A stretch of DNA of 22,881 nucleotides from Bacteroidales bacterium (GTDB lineage: Bacteria > Bacteroidota > Bacteroidia > Bacteroidales > Muribaculaceae): NCBI GenBank assembly GCA_019416425.1, contig DXXK01000005.1, positions 1-22,881 on the forward strand. Reading direction: 5' to 3'. Below, in pieces: positions 15,353-22,881 of the stretch; positions within the stretch are counted from its first letter, which is position 1; every line of letters starts with the position of its first letter. Under the pieces are notes generated by a model. That model did no database searches. It was given only the letters and a program-made list of their open reading frames with translations, and had not been told where the DNA came from. Both the position numbers and the translations under genes were made by a program.

Positions 15353-17821
15353 ATGAACAGAAGTATTATCGCGGCGCTGGCTGGCTTGACACTCATGAGC
15401 GCGTCGGCAGCGGAGATATTCATCTATGCTCCTGCCGACGGCAAGGGAGGATTGAAAATCGCCGAGCGCAATTCAACCGGACAGTGGACGCCGATAGGCA
15501 GCGGCAACGGGTATGACTTTGTCAAGTCTGATTTCGGCGCATGGGGTTCCCATAAGAAAATGTGGGAGCCGAAACTCTACAATGTGAACGGAACCTGGGT
15601 GTGTCTGTTCAATGCTACGGATGGAGGCACAGTCATTGGTTGGGCTGAGTCCACTGATCTGAAGAGCTGGAAACCGCAGAAGTACCGTGAGCCGGGCGAC
15701 GTGACTAAACTGCCGTTTGTATCTGCTCCGACTTTCCGACCCGCTACTGTCAAGATCGGTGGCCAGGAGGTAAAAGGCAATATAATGGACATGGATGAGG
15801 CCACCATAGCCGACCTTAAGAAATATGTCGACGAGCGTGCACATCTGGCTGCGCTCTACAGCGAGCATTGCGATGCGGATCCGGTTCGTTTTGCAGGACT
15901 CAAGCCGCTGAAAGGAAGTCTTGTGGCTAACGGTACCTCTAAGGAAATCAGCCCGTTGCTGATGGGCATCTTCTTCGAGGACATCAACTATGCCGCAGAC
16001 GGTGGCCTGTATGCAGAACTGATCCAGAACCGGGATTTCGAATACGACAGCACCGAAAGCTGGATCAAGGGCTGGGGACCGGAATATGCCTGGAGCGTTC
16101 GTGGAAATGGGATGGTCATGTCGATCAGGACGGCCAATCCGATTCACGCCAATAATCCTCATTATGCCCGGCTGAAGGTATCGGACGCCAAGGCAGACGG
16201 AACCCTGGTCAATGAGGGATGGGACGGCATAGTGTTGAAACATGGCGAGAAATACCGATTCACCATCAAGGCACGCTCCAATGTTAAGATGCCGGTGACC
16301 GTCCGTCTTGTATCTGAAGGTTCCGGTTGGGTATGCGCCGAAGGGAAGGTAACCGTAAAGCCGTCGCAGACATGGAAGGAGTATGAATTGACACTGACTT
16401 CGACTGCTGATGCCGCGGATGCGAAATTGCTGCTGACACCGGCCAAGCAGGGCGTAGTTGACATGGATATGATTTCACTGTTCCCGGTAAACACATTCAA
16501 GGGGCATAAGAATGGTCTGCGTAAGGATCTGGCTGAGACATTGCAGAACCTCAAGCCTCAGTTCCTTCGTTTCCCGGGCGGTTGCGTGGCTCATGGCAAC
16601 GGCATAGACAATATCTATGACTGGAAGGGATCGATCGGCAAGCTTGAGGAACGCAAGCCACTATACAATCTGTGGGGTTATCATCAGACTCGCGGATTGG
16701 GTTATTACGAGTATTTCCAGTTCTGTGAGGATTTAGGCATGGAGCCTCTACCGGTCCTTGCAGCCGGTGTCCCATGTCAGAACTCGTCGCGTGCATCGAA
16801 GTATACCGTGAACGACATCACACGATATGGCCAGCAGTGCGGTATTCCGATGGATTCCCTCGATTCCTACATACAGGACGTGCTGGATCTGATTGAATAC
16901 GCCAACGGTCCGGTCACCTCTACATGGGGAGCCAAGCGTGCCGAGGCAGGTCATCCGGAGCCTTTCGACTTGAAGTATATCGGCATCGGTAACGAGGATA
17001 TGATTACCGAAGTGTTCGAAGAACGTTTCAACAAGATCAATGCTACGGTCAAGAAGGCTTATCCGGAAATCAAGGTTGTAGGCACGGTAGGACCTTTCTA
17101 CGAGGGAGCTGATTATGAGGAAGGCTGGCGTCTGGCCAAGGAACAGAATGTGGATCTGGTCGACGAGCACTACTACGTCGATCCGGCTTGGCTCGTTTAC
17201 AATCAGGATTATTATGACGATTATGACCGAAATGGTACAAAGGTCTACTTAGGTGAATGGGCGGCTCATCTGCCCGGCCGTCCCAGCAATATGGAGACTG
17301 CTTTGGCCGAGGCTCTGTATCTGACTTCTGTGGAAAGGAATGCGGATGTCGTGGAATTAAGTTCATACGCTCCATTGTTAGCCAAGGAGAACCATACCCA
17401 GTGGCGTCCTGACCTGATATACTTCAACAACACGGAGGTAAAGCTGACTACTGATTACCACACCATGCGTCTGTTCGGCGAGAATGCAGGTGACAGATAT
17501 TATAACTCGACTCTTAATATCGCCACTGACAATGACAAGGCTCGGATTCGTGTAGGAGCCAGCATAGTCAATGATGACAAGTCCGGCCGTGTGACGGTCA
17601 AGATGGTGAATATGCTTCCTATAGAGACCACAATGGATGTGGACCTTTCAAAAGTATTGAATGGTACAGGAGCAATGACGATGGAACGTACGGTAATGTC
17701 GGGAGCACCGGCTGCCGACAAGGCGGAGATAAAAGTAGATTCCGTTACTGAGAATTCACCTGCCTTTACAGTGAAGTTATCACCGTATTCCTTCACGGTC
17801 CTGTCTATTCCCGCCCGATGA
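15353..17821 (+). CDS. Large secreted GH51 alpha-L-arabinofuranosidase with GH43-like N-terminal segment
   Basis: This exo-enzyme would release arabinofuranose from arabinan or arabinoxylan. The 822-residue product has a signal peptide (about 1-19). Residues 20 to about 125 look like blades of a five-bladed propeller (MWEPKLYNVNGTWVCLF, then AESTDLKSW), as found at the start of GH43-type proteins, followed by a linker to about 185. GH51 homology begins near 188 with the family N-terminus (SPLLMGIFFEDINYAADGG). A carbohydrate-binding beta-sandwich follows (about 230-385), then the barrel with FLRFPGGC (404-411), IGIGNEDM (acid/base E548) and YLGEWAAHLP (nucleophile E635), and a C-terminal beta domain. 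The two GH51 proteins in this window are of different subtypes, so they are not a recent duplication. A hairpin at 17859-17890 follows the gene. Confidence 0.92.
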   Translation: MNRSIIAALAGLTLMSASAAEIFIYAPADGKGGLKIAERNSTGQWTPIGSGNGYDFVKSDFGAWGSHKKMWEPKLYNVNGTWVCLFNATDGGTVIGWAESTDLKSWKPQKYREPGDVTKLPFVSAPTFRPATVKIGGQEVKGNIMDMDEATIADLKKYVDERAHLAALYSEHCDADPVRFAGLKPLKGSLVANGTSKEISPLLMGIFFEDINYAADGGLYAELIQNRDFEYDSTESWIKGWGPEYAWSVRGNGMVMSIRTANPIHANNPHYARLKVSDAKADGTLVNEGWDGIVLKHGEKYRFTIKARSNVKMPVTVRLVSEGSGWVCAEGKVTVKPSQTWKEYELTLTSTADAADAKLLLTPAKQGVVDMDMISLFPVNTFKGHKNGLRKDLAETLQNLKPQFLRFPGGCVAHGNGIDNIYDWKGSIGKLEERKPLYNLWGYHQTRGLGYYEYFQFCEDLGMEPLPVLAAGVPCQNSSRASKYTVNDITRYGQQCGIPMDSLDSYIQDVLDLIEYANGPVTSTWGAKRAEAGHPEPFDLKYIGIGNEDMITEVFEERFNKINATVKKAYPEIKVVGTVGPFYEGADYEEGWRLAKEQNVDLVDEHYYVDPAWLVYNQDYYDDYDRNGTKVYLGEWAAHLPGRPSNMETALAEALYLTSVERNADVVELSSYAPLLAKENHTQWRPDLIYFNNTEVKLTTDYHTMRLFGENAGDRYYNSTLNIATDNDKARIRVGASIVNDDKSGRVTVKMVNMLPIETTMDVDLSKVLNGTGAMTMERTVMSGAPAADKAEIKVDSVTENSPAFTVKLSPYSFTVLSIPAR

Positions 17822-17858
17822 GACCCATAGTTGAGTAGAAAAAAATCAACCAATATAA

Positions 17859-17890
17859 CGCCGGAGCCACATCAATCTGTAGCTCCGGCG
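17859..17890 (+). terminator. Probable terminator after the large GH51 gene
   Basis: The arms CGCCGGAGC (17859-17867) and GCTCCGGCG (17882-17890) pair perfectly around a 14-nt loop, 38 bp after the GH51 stop. The following ATTATTAATC is AT-rich but not a strict U-tract, so efficiency may be partial. Its position also argues that translation of the next gene starts downstream, at 17909. Confidence 0.65.
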
Positions 17891-17908
17891 ATTATTAATC
17901 ATAAAAAC

Positions 17909-18568
17909 ATGACACCAAAGTATAAGATATTATTAAGGCGTATTGTTCTGGGCGCTTGCTGTTTGATGCTCGTGGCCATTGCTTTTACTGTTTATGCTAA
18001 TGTCAGAGTGGAAACTGTGGCTCAGTACAGACAATATTCTGATGTTGGCACTATTCCTCATAATAAAGTCGCTTTATTGCTTGGAACAAATCCATTGAAC
18101 AGGTTGGGTAGGCCGAACACATATTTCACGAACAGAATCAAGACGGCTGTGGAACTTTTTCAAGCTGGAAAGGTGGATTACATCATAGTGAGCGGGGATA
18201 ACCATATCAAAGAGTATGACGAGCCGACGGCCATGCGTGATTCCCTGATGGCGCATGGTGTGCCCGAGAACAGAATAATCCTGGATTTTGCCGGTTTCAG
18301 GACACTTGACTCCGTTGTAAGGGCCAAGGAGGTGTTCGGATGCGATTCCATAACGATCATATCACAGGAGGACCATAATGCGCGGGCATTATATCTGGCT
18401 GAGGCGAATGGCATAGAGGCGGTGGCGATGTCTGCACCTCTGCAGGCCGGAAGAAGAGTCCGCATCCGTCTTGCATTACGCGAATGTCTTGCCAGAGACA
18501 AAATGATGCTGGACATCTGGTTCGGCAAACAGCCGCATTTCCTTGGCGAAAAGATAGAGATTCCATAA
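17909..18568 (+). CDS. SanA/YdcF-like DUF218 envelope protein
   Basis: This resembles SanA, an inner-membrane protein that influences envelope permeability and vancomycin exclusion in enterobacteria; the enzymatic role of DUF218 proteins is unresolved. The 219-residue form has one N-terminal membrane anchor (about residues 9-30) and then a periplasmic DUF218 domain. Visible motifs are ALLLGT (55-60), IVSGDN (93-98), a YDEPTAM element (103-109), the RTLDSVVRAKEVF segment (131-143) and SQEDHNARA (152-160), which matches the conserved Gln-x-x-His-x-x-Arg-Ala. I start at the ATG at 17909. A longer frame from a TTG at 17831 would read through the terminator hairpin and adds only a Ser/Pro-rich, non-conserved stretch. 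No promoter is obvious between the hairpin and this start. Confidence 0.85.
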   Translation: MTPKYKILLRRIVLGACCLMLVAIAFTVYANVRVETVAQYRQYSDVGTIPHNKVALLLGTNPLNRLGRPNTYFTNRIKTAVELFQAGKVDYIIVSGDNHIKEYDEPTAMRDSLMAHGVPENRIILDFAGFRTLDSVVRAKEVFGCDSITIISQEDHNARALYLAEANGIEAVAMSAPLQAGRRVRIRLALRECLARDKMMLDIWFGKQPHFLGEKIEIP

Positions 18569-18611
18569 GCTGCAGGTCCATCCCCAGTTTTTTTGATATT
18601 CCATTGGAATT

Positions 18612-18619
18612 TATTTTTG
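18612..18619 (+). promoter_or_regulatory. Bacteroidota promoter upstream of the beta-barrel gene
   Basis: TATTTTTG is a perfect TAnnTTTG -7 element. A TTTG at 18592-18595 could be the -33 element, though the 16-bp spacing is a few bases shorter than usual. It lies in the 151-bp AT-rich gap after the SanA-like gene, and a start near 18627 would leave a leader of about 90 nt before the ATG at 18720. Nothing else was recognised in this gap. Confidence 0.55.
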
Positions 18620-18719
18620 GCATATAAGTATGATAAATCTGACTTGAAATTGTTAATATAAGTGAAGACTGTAAAATCTATATCTATTTTATAGGGTATC
18701 ATTAGATGCCATATTGCTT

Positions 18720-19967
18720 ATGAATCAAATCATTAAGGGATTCCTGCCAATCGCTATGCTTGCTGGAAGTGTTATTCCTATGTGTGCAGACGATGTTGAA
18801 TCTGCTGACGAAACTACTGAAGTGACAGAAAAGACATCTTTTCTGGACCGATGGCATGTGTTGGGATATGTCGAGCTGGCTATGCAGAGGAATTTCGACA
18901 GACTTGGCTCACATCATGCCTCACCGATGGGGGATGATCCGGCATGGCGCCTGAATCTGCCCAAAGGTTGTATCTGGGCGGAATTCGACTGCGGCAATGG
19001 ATGGGTTGTCGGTACACAGATCAATGTAGTCAACGAGGGATCTGTACCTACGGAAGGGAGCGGTAGTGCCGATGACCGTCCTATGAACTGGGGATGCGAG
19101 GTCAGTCTGGATGAGATATGGGTCATGAAGCGATTCGGCGACGCCGCCGGCATCAAGATCGGACTCATAGGCACTCCCGTAGGGCAGCAGAATGATTACC
19201 CTGATTCCTTCTTCGGAGTGATCCGTCCTGAGGATGGACCGGAATTCTTAGCAATCAACAATCAGTCTCCGTCGATTAGTTTTGAAGGAATAAGCAATGA
19301 CTGGACATACATAGTGATGGCTATTCCCGGCTTCATCAATTTTGATTTCGGCAATGGTTTCTGGAAATATGGTGACGGAGCCTACGAGCGGACTATCGAC
19401 CGACTTTATGCCGGGGCGTTCTGGGTTAGCAACAGCTCGATACCAGGACTGACACTTTGTGCTTCCGGAGAATTTGGCGGAGGAGTCACATCCATCACGA
19501 CAGGAGATGAGGCTCCCGAGCGCAGAATGAACACAAGTCTGGCATTGGGAAGCATCGACTGGGTTTACGATGGTCATAATATCCTGTTCCGTGGAGCCTA
19601 TCAATATGGCTACATGGGCTGCCGCGAGAAGAGCAGAACAATCAATACCGCTTTAAAGCCGTTGCATGACATGCAGGCAATGAGTCTTGGCGCGGAAGTC
19701 GGCTACGATATGTTCTCGCTGAACCGTAATTTAGACGGAAGACAGAAATTCTATGTGTTCAGTCGTTACGACTGGTCGCAATATCAGGACCGCGATGCCC
19801 AAGACAAAGCACACTGGAACGCCGGACATCGTCTGACGTTCGGCGTAAACTGGTATCCGATTGACAATATCCTTGTGAAGGCAGATGTCGGTTTCGGTTT
19901 CAAGAACGATCCATCGCGCATCTTCACAGGTTGCTCAATAGCCTGGATGCCGCGATGGAACCAGTAA
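18720..19967 (+). CDS. Predicted outer-membrane beta-barrel (porin-like) protein
   Basis: I do not recognise a named family. The 415-residue product has a signal peptide (about 1-23, ending near MCA-DD), then an acidic, Glu/Thr-rich spacer to about residue 40. The rest is made of short alternating aromatic/hydrophobic strands separated by Gly/Asp/Asn-rich loops, with an aromatic C-terminal region (IAWMPRWNQ), a layout typical of outer-membrane barrels. Repeated strand-like elements such as VLGYVELAM, AEFDCGNGWVVGTQIN and RLTFGVNWYP support this. The start is the ATG at 18720; a TTG two codons upstream is in frame but less likely. It has its own promoter. It ends directly against the convergent GH43 gene with no gap and no terminator between. 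A phosphate- or sugar-selective porin role is possible but unsupported. Confidence 0.7.
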   Translation: MNQIIKGFLPIAMLAGSVIPMCADDVESADETTEVTEKTSFLDRWHVLGYVELAMQRNFDRLGSHHASPMGDDPAWRLNLPKGCIWAEFDCGNGWVVGTQINVVNEGSVPTEGSGSADDRPMNWGCEVSLDEIWVMKRFGDAAGIKIGLIGTPVGQQNDYPDSFFGVIRPEDGPEFLAINNQSPSISFEGISNDWTYIVMAIPGFINFDFGNGFWKYGDGAYERTIDRLYAGAFWVSNSSIPGLTLCASGEFGGGVTSITTGDEAPERRMNTSLALGSIDWVYDGHNILFRGAYQYGYMGCREKSRTINTALKPLHDMQAMSLGAEVGYDMFSLNRNLDGRQKFYVFSRYDWSQYQDRDAQDKAHWNAGHRLTFGVNWYPIDNILVKADVGFGFKNDPSRIFTGCSIAWMPRWNQ

Positions 19968-20981
19968 TCATAGCTGGCGTACGATTTTGAGTTTGTCGCC
20001 GGAGAGATCAACTTCGAACAGCTGAGGGATGCGGATGTAATGGCCGTTGTCATTGCGGTGACTATGGACAGACATCAACCAACGACCCTGCATATCCTTG
20101 AACAACATTCCATGTCCGTGATTAGGCTTGGTGATCGGCTCTTCCTCCTGAATCCACGGACCATCGAGAGTGCCGCTTTCTGAATATGCCACGCCCTGTG
20201 TGTAGACATCGTAGATCCAGCTGGTCCATATCATACCAAGTCGTCCTGTACCTGTACGGAACAGCCAGGGGCCATCGGTCACCCGGTTTGGCACGATTTT
20301 ACCGTCAATCTTCTCACGACTCCAAGGTGATGCACTTGCCTTGAACAGAAGCTTGCCTTTCCCTACGGATCCGCTCAGGTCATCCTTGAGTTGGATACTT
20401 TCCATGGTTCCGTCCCAGTTGGATATCCATTCACCGCAATATACCATGTATGGTTTGCCGTCACTGTCCACCCAGAATGTGCCGTCAAGCGTGGGACGGT
20501 CTTCAGGAAGATAGTTCTGATTCGAGACAGGACGATACGGTCCCCATGGCACATCACTTACCATCACGTGCGAGGCTCTGCGCGGCATATCCATTCCTTT
20601 ATATCTGCCGGTTATCTTCTTATTGTTGGTGAATGTTGCAAAGCAATAATATTTTCCTTTATAAGGATGCAGTTCGGCCGCCCAGATCTCCGGGTTTCGA
20701 CCCATCCAGGAAATAGTATCCGGCTCTATCAGGCTATAGGGACCGGTCCATTCATTAAGATTGCTACTGATCCACAGCTTGCCTCTGGTACCAGTCATGT
20801 AATAGAGACCGGACTGTTCATCAGCCAAGATACATGGATCGCTCAACAGAATGGAATCACGAGGGACATCCACTTTGAATCCGGGAAGCTGACGTGTACG
20901 CAAGCTCTCGAACGGTTCCGTGGCCAATGTCTTTCCAAATGTCAATATCAATGATAATACAATCAATACTCGATACTTCAT
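19968..20981 (-). CDS. Secreted GH43-type glycoside hydrolase
   Basis: This five-bladed beta-propeller enzyme probably acts on arabinose- or xylose-containing polysaccharide. The 337-residue product has a signal peptide (about 1-20, cleavage near TLA-TE). Blade motifs are visible: LSDPCILAD near residue 50 (the Asp is the expected catalytic base), a WAAELHPYKGKYY segment, LDGTFWVDSDGKPYMVY (the Asp in LDGTF is the expected pKa modulator), and VTDGPWLFRTGTGRLGMIW. In classical GH43 enzymes the last block carries the acid Glu in an EGP context; here the aligned residue is Asp. That may mark a subfamily rather than a loss of activity. The activity could be alpha-L-arabinofuranosidase or endo-arabinanase, and I cannot choose. 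It is adjacent to the FBPase gene, 41 bp downstream of it. Confidence 0.84.
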   Translation of the reverse strand: MKYRVLIVLSLILTFGKTLATEPFESLRTRQLPGFKVDVPRDSILLSDPCILADEQSGLYYMTGTRGKLWISSNLNEWTGPYSLIEPDTISWMGRNPEIWAAELHPYKGKYYCFATFTNNKKITGRYKGMDMPRRASHVMVSDVPWGPYRPVSNQNYLPEDRPTLDGTFWVDSDGKPYMVYCGEWISNWDGTMESIQLKDDLSGSVGKGKLLFKASASPWSREKIDGKIVPNRVTDGPWLFRTGTGRLGMIWTSWIYDVYTQGVAYSESGTLDGPWIQEEEPITKPNHGHGMLFKDMQGRWLMSVHSHRNDNGHYIRIPQLFEVDLSGDKLKIVRQL

Positions 20982-21022
20982 ATTGTAATTTTAATAAAAT
21001 TTGATTATAGGTTACAGATACG

Positions 21023-22881
21023 TTACTTATGCTCTTTGAGGAGTCCATGTCGATAGGCGTATAGAAGCTCGCGCAATTCCCTGACCTGAGACTGCAGTTC
21101 CTTGCCTTTGTCTGTATCGCGAACACGGAGACGATGAGCGGAAAGCTCCACAAGAGTGGTGGAGGAAATGATATCCGTTCCATTCTTGACAGCTTCCTCG
21201 GGTGACGAGAACGGCTCATGCTGCACCAGGTCGAAACCACGGCTGTGGAACACCAATGTATAGCCTGCAATTCCGGTGGTACTGCGGTAAGCCTCGGAAA
21301 AACCACCATCAATCACCATCAACTTGCCATTGGCCTTGATGGGATTCTCGCCCTGTACGGCTCGTACGGGCACATGGCCGTTGATGATATGACGATGCTC
21401 TCCGGTCACTCCGAAGGCATCCAAGATCATATCACAGGTACGTTCACTGTCACGGTAAGTGAAGTACCATCCCTTCTTCTCAACATGGGATTCAGGATTG
21501 TCGATGAAGTACCGCTCGAAAGTCGCCATCTTGGATTTGTCGAAAAGAGGGGAGTCCGGGCCACACCATATATAATGATAGTAATCTATGGCATATTGGC
21601 GGACATCATCGTCGGTGTCGGTGTTGAACGCTTCGCGCATCAGCATACCGATCTTATGCATCAGTTCCTTGCCGGAGTATCGTTCATCCTTTACCAGAAC
21701 CTCGCGCAGCGAGCCATCTTCGTTCAACGGTACCGATGCATGGTACATCAGATTGGAATTGCTGACATTGTACATGCATCCATGCGACAGTATGATGCCG
21801 ATATGACGTTTAAGTTTGTCGCTTACACGGAATGAATGAACAAGTTTTTGCATTAGCTCTTCCTCCTCGTCCGACAAGAGATAGGGATCATCACGGTCAA
21901 CAGTCGGGAAGTTCAGGTCGTTCATCTTATACCGTCTGCCGTCCACCATAACGGTACCGTCGCTGAAATCGATGGTATGTAACAGACGGCGCCCCTCCAT
22001 TTTCCATTGAGGGTACTTATGCGCCATCTGGCCGTCAAGCTTGAACTGAATTATTGAGATTGCCTTGTGCATTTTGGCGATCAGGTTCTTGTGCTTCTCC
22101 GAGAAGTCGCTATCATCCACTATCTTTGGCTGGAACTGGGTACAGGAATCGTCAGCGTACGTCTCGAGTGCAAAGGATGCGAGAGGCAGAAGGTTTATTC
22201 CATAACCATCCTCCAAAGGCGACAGATTATCATAGCGTAAGGCAATACGCAATACATTGGCAATGCAGCTCATGTTGCCGGCTGCCGCACCCATCCACAA
22301 CGCGTCGTGATTGCCCCACTGCATATCGAAATTCTGGTAAGTCTCGAGTTTGTCCAGAATCAGATGCGCACTGGAGCCACGATCGAATATATCGCCTAAG
22401 ATGTGCAGCTGATCGATCGACAGAAGTTGAATAACATTGCAGATGGCTATGATGAAATCTTCGGCCTGTCCTGTGGAGATGATAGTCTCAAGAATCCGGG
22501 AATAATAGGAATGCTTATTGCTCATGGACGGAGCCTCGTGCAGCAGTTCCTCGATGATGTAGGCGAATTCCCTGGGTAGACTCTTGCGTACCTTGGAACG
22601 GGTGTACTTGGAGGAAACCAGCTGCAGGACCATGATGACCTGGTGCAACGTGATCTGGTAGAAATTGTCCAGGTCGCTGATGGACGAACGGATATAAGCC
22701 AGTTTCTGTTCAGGATAGTAGATCAACGAGCAAAGCTGGCGAATTTCATTCTGGCTCATAATTGAGCCGAACAGGTCGTTGACCTTACGGCGGATGCTTC
22801 CGGAACCGTTTTTCAGCAGATGGTTGAAGGCATCGTATTCACCGTGTAGATCCGCCACGAAGTGTTCCGTGCCTTTGGGAA
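21023..22881 (-). CDS. fbp: Class III fructose-1,6-bisphosphatase, 5' end outside the window
   Basis: This gluconeogenic enzyme converts fructose-1,6-bisphosphate to fructose-6-phosphate. It belongs to the Firmicutes/Bacteroidetes class III type, which is built on a metallophosphatase fold unrelated to the common class I enzyme. Metal-binding blocks appear in order: VADLHGEYDAF, ILGDIFDRG, QWGNHDALW, an ILSHG segment and INGHVPV. The reading frame stays open to the right edge: residues PKGTEHF precede VADLHG at 22859-22879, whereas class III proteins begin some 35-45 residues earlier. The GTG at 22858 is therefore not the true start, and the gene is partial at its N-terminus. The visible part (about 618 residues) otherwise looks intact. 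Its role is central metabolism, with no evident link to the urease or arabinan genes. Confidence 0.95.
   Translation of the reverse strand, partial: PKGTEHFVADLHGEYDAFNHLLKNGSGSIRRKVNDLFGSIMSQNEIRQLCSLIYYPEQKLAYIRSSISDLDNFYQITLHQVIMVLQLVSSKYTRSKVRKSLPREFAYIIEELLHEAPSMSNKHSYYSRILETIISTGQAEDFIIAICNVIQLLSIDQLHILGDIFDRGSSAHLILDKLETYQNFDMQWGNHDALWMGAAAGNMSCIANVLRIALRYDNLSPLEDGYGINLLPLASFALETYADDSCTQFQPKIVDDSDFSEKHKNLIAKMHKAISIIQFKLDGQMAHKYPQWKMEGRRLLHTIDFSDGTVMVDGRRYKMNDLNFPTVDRDDPYLLSDEEEELMQKLVHSFRVSDKLKRHIGIILSHGCMYNVSNSNLMYHASVPLNEDGSLREVLVKDERYSGKELMHKIGMLMREAFNTDTDDDVRQYAIDYYHYIWCGPDSPLFDKSKMATFERYFIDNPESHVEKKGWYFTYRDSERTCDMILDAFGVTGEHRHIINGHVPVRAVQGENPIKANGKLMVIDGGFSEAYRSTTGIAGYTLVFHSRGFDLVQHEPFSSPEEAVKNGTDIISSTTLVELSAHRLRVRDTDKGKELQSQVRELRELLYAYRHGLLKEHK

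Noticed and set aside
15473..16243. Minus-strand open frame of 256 codons inside the large GH51 gene
   Set aside because: Shadow of the GH51 frame; no recognisable domain and no promoter or start context.
17831..17908. Upstream TTG start for the SanA-like gene
   Set aside because: The extension would translate the terminator hairpin of the preceding gene and is not conserved-looking; the ATG at 17909 leads straight into the membrane anchor.
18569..18600. T-run (18588-18594) as a terminator of the SanA-like gene
   Set aside because: Only a weak three-base stem precedes it; the run is better read as part of the promoter region of the next gene.
22856..22858. GTG at 22858 as the FBPase start
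   Set aside because: The family-conserved residues continue upstream to the window edge (PKGTEHF), so the gene is truncated by the window.

Overview
The window looks like chromosomal DNA from a member of the Bacteroidales (Bacteroidota). The evidence is two matches to the Bacteroidota -7 promoter element TAnnTTTG (12387-12394 and 18612-18619), weak or absent Shine-Dalgarno sequences, many secreted glycoside hydrolases (GH51, GH51, GH43), and a class III fructose-1,6-bisphosphatase. A full urease, urea-channel and nickel-uptake locus next to polysaccharide-degrading genes would fit a gut lineage such as the Muribaculaceae, but that family-level placement is inference. No phage, transposon, CRISPR, tRNA or rRNA was recognised. 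No gene-free stretch exceeds 300 bases; the longest are about 175 bp (12263-12437) and 151 bp (18569-18719).

Layout. (1) 20-1567, plus strand: a secreted GH51 alpha-L-arabinofuranosidase. (2) 1548-12262, minus strand: twelve closely packed co-directional genes. In transcription order they are ureA, ureB, ureC, [114-bp gap with a 10-bp GC hairpin], ureE, ureF, ureG, ureD, a UT-family urea channel, an MFS transporter, nikMN, nikQ and nikO. The last gene overlaps the 3' end of the GH51 gene tail to tail by 20 bp. (3) 12438-17821, plus strand and divergent from urease: an EcsC-family protein, a secreted SGNH hydrolase, a secreted alkaline phosphatase and a second, larger GH51 enzyme, closed by a 9-bp hairpin at 17859-17890. 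(4) 17909-19967, plus strand: a SanA/DUF218-type envelope protein, then a probable outer-membrane beta-barrel protein with its own promoter. (5) 19968 to the right edge, minus strand: a secreted GH43 enzyme and a class III FBPase whose N-terminus lies outside the window.

How the genes work together. Region 2 is a self-contained nitrogen-acquisition unit. The UT channel would admit urea, UreABC would hydrolyse it to ammonia and CO2, UreDEFG would load the nickel centre, and the ECF-type NikMN-NikQ-NikO system would import the nickel. The MFS protein between the urea channel and the nickel transporter has no assigned role in such loci and is the most open question here. The flanking GH51, GH51 and GH43 enzymes all suit removal of arabinose from arabinan or arabinoxylan, so the urease unit appears to lie inside a neighbourhood of arabinose-polysaccharide enzymes. 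No SusC/SusD pair is visible, so this is not a classical polysaccharide utilisation locus as far as the window shows.
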